Assembly: GCA_040954595.2 (NCBI GenBank)
Contig: CM082576.2
Span: 14,260,001 to 14,324,000, forward strand
Source: Balanoglossus misakiensis
Lineage: Eukaryota; Hemichordata
Reading direction: 5' to 3'
Length of the DNA stretch: 64,000 nt
Shown here: positions 57,601 through 64,000 of the stretch, piece after piece
How positions within the stretch are numbered: position 1 is the first letter of the stretch
How the letters are laid out: each line of letters opens with the position of its first letter
Position numbers and translations under genes: made by a program
The notes under the pieces: model-generated
The model's input: the letters and a program-made list of their open reading frames with translations, nothing else
Told to the model about the DNA's origin: nothing
Database searches by the model: none

Positions 57601-60600
57601 ATCTGTCTGTTTCATAGCCAGCTACTTTCCACGCATGCCGGGTAGACTTGCTTTTGTCTTCAGTTCAAATAGGACCTTGATGGTGGGGCAAGAGTGGACT
57701 GTAAAACGGGAAATTTTCGCCGTATCAAAACCGGCAACTGCTACGCGATGAATATTTTTCGCGTTCTTGTATTTCACTGCATTGTTTTCTCGGAAAAACA
57801 TTTTTACGCAACTTTTTTAAAATGTTTTTTTGCTCTTGCGTAGTTCACGAAAATCTATCGTTTGCGAAAATTTCCCGTTTTACAGTACTTTCTTTTCAGA
57901 TCAGGTAACTTGTAAATGTGACTGAATGGTTTATAAGTTCGGTCTTGTCTCATTCAGAATCTTCACGAGGATTTACCAAACACTCTAGTTGAGGAATATT
58001 GTAATTTCTGTGAAATACAGGCATTTGACTGTACATGTACAAATTTAGTAGTTAGACCTGAACAATAAAAATAAGTGTTCAAACTTCACTGTAAAAGTAC
58101 TGATATGATGCTACTTTTATCACATGCTTGAATTATTTCCTGCCTTATGTAAATGCATACCTAGGAATTTTTTTTTAACAATTTTTGTTTTGGTTGCTTT
58201 GTTTGCAAATGGCATTTTTCTGTTGACTTTATGTAAATGATAATGCATCAATAAAGCAGTCAATTGATTGGAGCTCAATCATGCAGTTTTTATCATAGGG
58301 CCAGTAAAATGGCTTGTGGAACAGCACAGACTTTCAAAACTGTTCAGACCACCAAACAGTGAGAACCCACGGAAAGATCAGTCTGAGTCAGATGATCAGC
58401 AGAAATATTTTCAAGATATTTCAATTTTTAAAAAAATCATTTAGGTTAAATATCAAATAAGAGTTTCCACTTGTAAATGTCTACTAGTGAATGAATGATA
58501 GCTTAATTCTAGAAAACTGGACTGTACTTGTCTCAGAATATGAACATAAAAGTATGGGTCAGGTACATATGTGGTGGGTTGTGTACTGTTTGTGGTCTCC
58601 GCGTTCTTGACTTCAGTCTTCTGGGGAGTTGGCGACAGTAATTTCTGTTCCCATCATGCATCAATCAAATTTTGCTAGTCGGGGTATGACAGTTATGGGC
58701 GTGAATGTCTTGCAATATAATATTATGCACAGCTATCGTGTGGGAAAGCAAAATACACAGGTTTGCAGAATAAAGCACGTTGATTTGCAAAGTGTGGGCC
58801 TTGCAGCAGCCAGCCTCTGAAAGCAATATACAGTATAACCTGTCTGAACCAGACCCTGTCTAATCTGGAAGCCTGTCCCTTTGACATAGAAGCACTTGTC
58901 TAAAGAAGCTCTATAAACCTCGAATCTCTACAAAACGAACAGTTTTTCAGTCCCTTTGGTGTTTGGTTTAGATACGTTTTACTGTAGTAAAATGATTGTG
59001 AGTGTTTTCAAGTTGTGGTGATGTCTCTGTGATATGGAAAAAATAAAGAATACAGTTCTATCACCACAGACTGCAGGTAGAAAAAAGCAGTTTTGTATGA
59101 GAGGAGGAGGATATTGTTTGAGTTGGATATGCATAGTTATACATATGGTTCGTTGTCAATGTTACCAGTAGGTTTCTTGACGACAAGTGAACTATATGGT
59201 AGATTATCGAGTGCCATGATAAAATAAATCAGGAATACTTTCATTTATCACACCTTTATTTTAATCCACACCCCAAGTTCAGATCAAAAGTACATCCCGT
59301 CTAAAGTTTAATTAATACATAATAGTGACTGGGGAGAAGGCTTGCTTTACACAGGTGTCTGGTTTTGAGAGGTTTTCATAACAAGGTGTCCAATGTAAAG
59401 AGGGAATGGGAAAGGTGTGGTCAGCATAGACAGATTTCCAGTTTAGACTGGTTCCGGTTTAGACAAGCGTTCTGCATCACTGTTATATGCATGAACTTCT
59501 TTTTGCTCTTTTAGGTCGAGAGCTTTTAAAATTCCATAAAATCCACATGTAAAGACGCATTTCAATATCTGTCTGTACACATTTGCCTCACAAACTACAT
59601 CATCAGAAAACTTGGTTAAAAATAGGTCTAGCTTCCAATACATGATCATCACAGACAGTGTTAAAGTTTATTCATATTTGAGTGAGTAGATCATTTCTGT
59701 AATTTTAGGCCAAATGGCTTTAAATTCTTCTCTGTCTCAATTCACTAAAAGCTTTCACCATGGTAACAGCAATCCAGTGCAAACAATGCTAAGTGTTAGA
59801 AAAATGTTTAAAGTTACATGTATACCATACAATCCATTGGTTAAATTATCACAAGTAAAGTCAAAGTAATGTCACTGTCTGTAAAGAGTCAAAAGTTATT
59901 TCAGATCAATTCATACAAGTGATTAAGGTGGTTGTGTTCGAGTTGATTTGATTCAACATTAAAGGTATACGGTCGCCTATGCTAATTGAGCTACAGTTGC
60001 CATGGTAAATTGAAATCTAACCAATCACAGATGTTCAGAGGGTGGCACACTTGAAAAGAAAAAAGAGCGCCACCATACGTTCTTTAGAACACTCAAATAC
60101 ACCATTTCAGCCATATATGACCATATGTAAATTTGAGGTGACCGTATACCTTGAAAGTGTGCGTGCCCGCGCGCGAGAGAGAGAGAGAGAGTGAATGTGC
60201 ACTCTCACACACACCTGTCATAAACAGTGATTACATCAGGTGTCCACATTTCTCCCCTTTCCTGTACATCTCTTCAGAGCACGTCCTGGTTTTCCTTTCT
60301 CTTCTGGGGTGCGTTACTGGCGGTCAGCGTCATTCGCCGTTTCCGTGACAACCGAATCCCCGAAGACCACACGGACCAGGAGAGGCAACCGGTGCTAACT
60401 GCCACGCCGCCCTTGAAAACATGATCGATCAGTGTCGACTGATTTTGTGTTCGTTGAGCATCCGCCAGTCAGTCTGTTGGGTGTAGTTTACTTTAAATAT
60501 AGTGAAGCGGTCGTCGCGCTGCGTTTGTTTGTTTATAAACATCACAATTCATCCACAAATCCCTGAAATTAGATAATTCTTAGAATGAACGAAGCAGCCA

Positions 60601-62861
60601 ACTGTAGCGTAGACTGAGCATGGCAGCAACTGAAGATCCTAGTAGGTCGTGGTGACTGTAGTGAGGTTTGTGCTGGTATGTTCTCATCAAAGGGGACACC
60701 CACACGGCGCGACGACCGCTTCCCATTAACTTTTAGCCTTAGGCTCTGAGGTGGTTTGCTGGATTTGGAGTGTGTTAGTCTCACAGCTTTCAGAAATAAG
60801 CACCGCACTGCAAAAATAGCTTATGAAAGTGCATATATAAGGGGTTTTAAGGTCTTTCATTGCTTGAAATTGCATGATATAGTACTACCAGTAGGAGATA
60901 CTTCGTTGGAAGGTATCTCCACTGCAGCTGTGTAATATTTGACAGCCAGATTTACTAAGAGCTAAGCTCTCCGATTCCCATGTAGGCTTGAGTCTGTGAC
61001 TTCTAAAGGATGGAAAACACTGGTCTCAGTTGGACGTTTATTGACTGTATGGCAGTGTGACTATAAACAGAATAGATGATGGATTGTCTGCAGTCTATTT
61101 CCATCAGTCATTCTTGTCCACATAAATTCTGTATATTGCAGCAATTTCAATTTAAACTTAGCCTGACTGTATACATGTAGTTGAGGGGTTTCAACCAGTA
61201 TTTTACATCCTTGCCAGAATCGCAGACTAGAAATGGATAATGTAATATTTGTAGTAGAGAAATTTTCAGCATGCTTGCATTGCAAACTATAAAATATAAA
61301 ACTTTTAACAAGCTCCATACTTTAGTACACATGTTCATTTCAGAAATTTAAGAAAATAATGTACTTTATCTTGAAAACATTTTTCAGTACTTCTCCTGTT
61401 TTACTCATTTGGCACCAAAAGCAGTCCAACTTTTTCTTGTGATTTTGGTTTGAAGTTCATTGCTTTTAGAATAGAAGTGCCATCATTTGCTTTGAGAAAC
61501 AAGAAATTTGGGAAATTGAGAAAGTGGGAAAAATCTGCACATTTTTTATGTTGTCCATGGATGAAGACAGTTGTAGCTCTGTGAAGAATGTTGAAAAAGG
61601 CTAAAAACTATTTCAGGTGAACTTTATTTAAATGAAATATTGAACTTTCATGACATTTTATTTAACTAGGTTGAAATTTCTCTGGGCTTATAACGTTAGT
61701 CTGGGTTTATGACCATTTCAGATATTTAATTTTTATGTTGGTCTTTTGTATAGTTTATCTCATCTGAAATACTTCAACCAGAATATTTAAACAAAAACAT
61801 TACAGTCTAGAAAATTTATTTAAAGAAGGGTGTTTTTGACGTATTGATTTCCTCTTTAGATTCATCAAAAAAGTAGCTCAGCTGACATTACTAGAAACAG
61901 GGCACAATGCGTGTACACTTTCAATAGACAAATTTTGAGACCAGTGCTCTACTGGTGAAATCAGAAAAAAAAACAAAGGAAACTGACTGTAGTGGCTTAT
62001 GAGTGTGTCCCTGGGACATAGCCATTTTATAGGTAGATCGGGCTAGAACTCTTACAAACATAAAAAAAACCCACAATTTTGTGGTTCTTGTCCTTACATT
62101 AAGGGTATACTAGTATGTACATTATTTAAAAGTAACTGTCAATAGCTAAATGTGTATGTAGACTTGCACTTGTTTCATTTTGTAAGATGTACATGTATAG
62201 GTACACTCTTGTTGTAAAGTGTTTTTGTTCAGGGCGGGACCCAGGTAAATGTTACCGGGGTTACCCGGCCATTTTACCAGGGTTTTCCTTGGTATTTCAA
62301 CGCAGTCATATTATTCATGGGTGGTAGAAGTGTTACTGGGGGTTTCCAAATCATTTGCCAGTGTTCCCCAACCTTAGCACTGTTTCATTCAGGATGACAT
62401 CAAGAGGGGGGGGGGGGATTTGTCCCCTTTGCCAGAATATTTGGGGGGGGGGATTCCACTCTGGCAAAGGGGGACTCTAATATCTCCAACACCCCCCCCC
62501 CCCCCCCCCCTTGAAAAAATTCCTAGGGGGTGCCAACATGTCAACAGGGGGTGAATCCCCCCACCTCGCCCGTCTACATGAAACACTGCTTAGGAGAAAA
62601 ACCCTGATATACACACCTGCAGCACGTATTACATCATTGGCAATATTTTGAATTTCACACCAAGCGGGATGACATCACAAGTTGTACGGTTTCTTCCAAT
62701 CTTAGATCACATCCTGGGTGTCTTTTCTGATCTTCGCCGCGCTGGTGGTGGTCATCGTCGTCAAGTGCGTGATGGGAAGAAGACGCCAGCCCACCAAGGA
62801 GTCGTCAAGATTCGGCGGTGATCATACGGCAATAACCGAAGACTCGCCAGGTGTGATTTAA
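54681..62861 (+). CDS. TMEM179B: Four-pass membrane protein, TMEM179/TMEM179B family, two alternative last exons
   Basis: Exons 54681-54779, 56409-56593, 56988-57119 and 57483-57591 are common. The last exon is either 60278-60424 (223 aa) or 62706-62861 (226 aa); both join in phase 0 with AG acceptors. TM1 is about residues 7-31 (exon 1). Exon 2 has the loop FNGCPLYG, a sequon NET at Asn49 and TM2. Exon 3 holds TM3 and WCNSIEDSP. Exon 4 is a loop ending FYDDLKTGE. The last exon starts STSWFSFLFW or ITSWVSFLIF, giving TM4 and a cytoplasmic tail. The CPLYG, CNSI...SC, FY and SW landmarks match my recollection of vertebrate TMEM179B, as does the length. Start context is aacATGG. Cellular role is unknown for the family. 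AATAAA signals lie at 63807 and 63817. Confidence 0.87.
55135..55320. mobile_element. TTAA MITE, AGGTATACGGTCACCT ends, intron 1
   Basis: Inverted ends aggtatacggtcacct / aggtgactgtatacct with TTAA on both sides (55131-55134, 55321-55324). Interior contains gagcgccaccata. A second copy is in intron 4. Confidence 0.9.
56614..56816. mobile_element. MITE in intron 2 (TTTTCGCGAG family)
   Basis: Ends ctactgtgaaacactttatt and aataaagtgttgtacagtag are inverted and run into ttcgcgag/ctcgcgaa. Core is rich in cgcgaaaa words. A related element lies at 57698-57886. Confidence 0.82.
57698..57886. mobile_element. MITE in the intron after exon 4
   Basis: Perfect ends actgtaaaacgggaaatttt / aaaatttcccgttttacagt with gcgaaaa-type interior words shared with the intron 2 element. 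Confidence 0.85.
59963..60151. mobile_element. TTAA MITE, second copy, shortly before last exon 5a
   Basis: Same family as 55135-55320: ends aggtatacggtcgcct / aggtgaccgtatacct. Left flank ttaa, right flank tgaa (one change). It ends 126 bp upstream of exon 5a. Confidence 0.9.
60172..60192. repeat. (GA)n microsatellite
   Basis: Short gagaga run in the polypyrimidine-side region before exon 5a. Confidence 0.85.
62377..62589. mobile_element. G/C-tract MITE with TTA duplication (213 bp)
   Basis: Ends gcactgtttcat / atgaaacactgc with TTA on both sides (62374-62376, 62590-62592). The interior is dominated by G- and C-homopolymers. Resembles the 19564-19780 and 15332-16075 elements in style. Confidence 0.75.
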
Positions 62862-64000
62862 GTGCCATGCAAATTTGTCCTCAATGCTGCTTGGTCGTTA
62901 TATTTTATTTTTTAGTGGTTTTAATCGCATGTCTTGTCGGGTGATGTGATCCAACGAGGTGTGACATGAATGCCTTGCAGGTGTCGAAGTTTGATCTTAA
63001 CACTTGTAAGTAGTCCGTATTGACCACCAGTTTCAAATTTCGGTACATGCAAGTTCAAGTGCAACTCATCGGGTACATGTATTCAGGGTTTTTGTCTTCA
63101 AGACTCTCAAAATTTTCTAGTGCAAAGTTTAATGTGTGTGCGGCCAAAGGGGGTTTAGAAATGAACTGCACGCATGTATGAATGTAAAAAAAAACAACTT
63201 TTGAAGCCAACTCAGAAGAAAACTTGAATGATGCCATCAATTACCTGAAGGTTACTCATCAAAATGAAGACATTTTAGAGAAATACACCTTGAAAAATAC
63301 TTGTATTCACTTTTTAAATGTTTTGAGTTTGTTGGTAAAATATGGTTGGGGTTGTTCAGTGCAAAGTTTAATCAAACAGGGGTCAAGAACGCAAAAGCTG
63401 TGGTATGGTCATTTGACCAGTGGTGTCTGATCATTCTGTACCTTGTTGTGTGAAGTCACTATGAACCCTGAACATTTGAATTTTCTGGTACATTACCTTG
63501 TTCATGACTCTCTGTTGTTGGTTGACATGACATAGCCTGGTGAACAGTTCACACAGTAACTATTTGAAGGGACAAAGTCTCTCTCTCGCTGCCCTTCTTC
63601 AATTAATTATGTTTTTTTACCGATTCTTGTGAATACAGCGAGAGAACTGACTACCTGGGCATTTTCAGGTCAATATTTGGGGCTAGCAAAACATTATATT
63701 TTAATAGAAATTCCCCTTTTGGCAATGTTGTGTTTTATTTCTATATTACTAATTTTCTCAATCAATATACATCACTGAAACTCAGTTTTCTAATTTATTT
63801 ATTCTGAATAAAAGTAAATAAATATGAGTCATTACAATGATGGGTTTACCTTTAATAATTATGAGTAAGACTTTTGTACATACCAAAAAAAGCCACAACT
63901 CGACCATTTCAAAGTGAATCCATATTCTAGGAGAGTCAATCGCATGTGTGAGAATAGATAGGAAGAACAGTTTCAGCTAGAATGCAAATAGATTTTCCAA
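62862..64000. other. 3' region of the TMEM179B-like gene
   Basis: No further gene is seen. AATAAA occurs at 63807-63812 and 63817-63822. A gggacaaagtctctctctcg phrase near 63570 recurs in complementary form near 3790, part of a dispersed repeat. Confidence 0.5.

Overview
This is eukaryotic nuclear DNA. Coding sequence is broken into GT-AG exons, intergenic DNA is AT-rich, and the window is full of microsatellites and short inverted-repeat transposons. The TMEM179B-like gene, the M14A procarboxypeptidase and the tandem C2H2 zinc-finger arrays point to an animal. The dense MITE content and frequent tacatgta-type words resemble marine invertebrate deuterostomes (amphioxus or acorn worm). That placement is a judgement from style, not a search result.

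Layout. (1) 1-8.1 kb: gene-poor, with microsatellites, a roughly 60/62-bp satellite at 4.6-5.2 kb and a MITE with a 9-bp target duplication. (2) 8.1-13.6 kb: the first zinc-finger array (A, 13 fingers), with a 2.45-kb inverted-repeat element inserted just upstream and a TTAA-flanked element downstream. (3) 13.6-20.4 kb: transposon graveyard, including an element with 178-bp terminal inverted repeats (TIRs) around a 96-codon ORF. (4) About 20.5-46.1 kb: three tandem segmental units (B, C, D). Each carries one zinc-finger array (14, 12 and 12 fingers) and ends in sequence from the 3' end of a carboxypeptidase gene. C and D are almost identical; B is more diverged and carries its own 2.37-kb transposon. 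(5) 45.5-52.2 kb, minus strand: a complete ten-exon procarboxypeptidase A-type gene (422 aa). (6) 54.7-62.9 kb, plus strand: a four-pass membrane protein gene of the TMEM179/TMEM179B family with two alternative last exons, each encoding its own fourth membrane segment and tail.

Main points. The tandem duplication broke inside the last intron of the carboxypeptidase gene, so units B and C each carry a truncated copy of its last exon while the gene beside unit D is intact. The zinc-finger arrays have the same gross architecture but reshuffled fingers. A reading frame opened by a conserved splice acceptor overlaps each array's start codon by 11 nt in two copies and by 32 nt in a third. Empty and filled sites between the units give exact insertion points and a relative order for several mobile elements.
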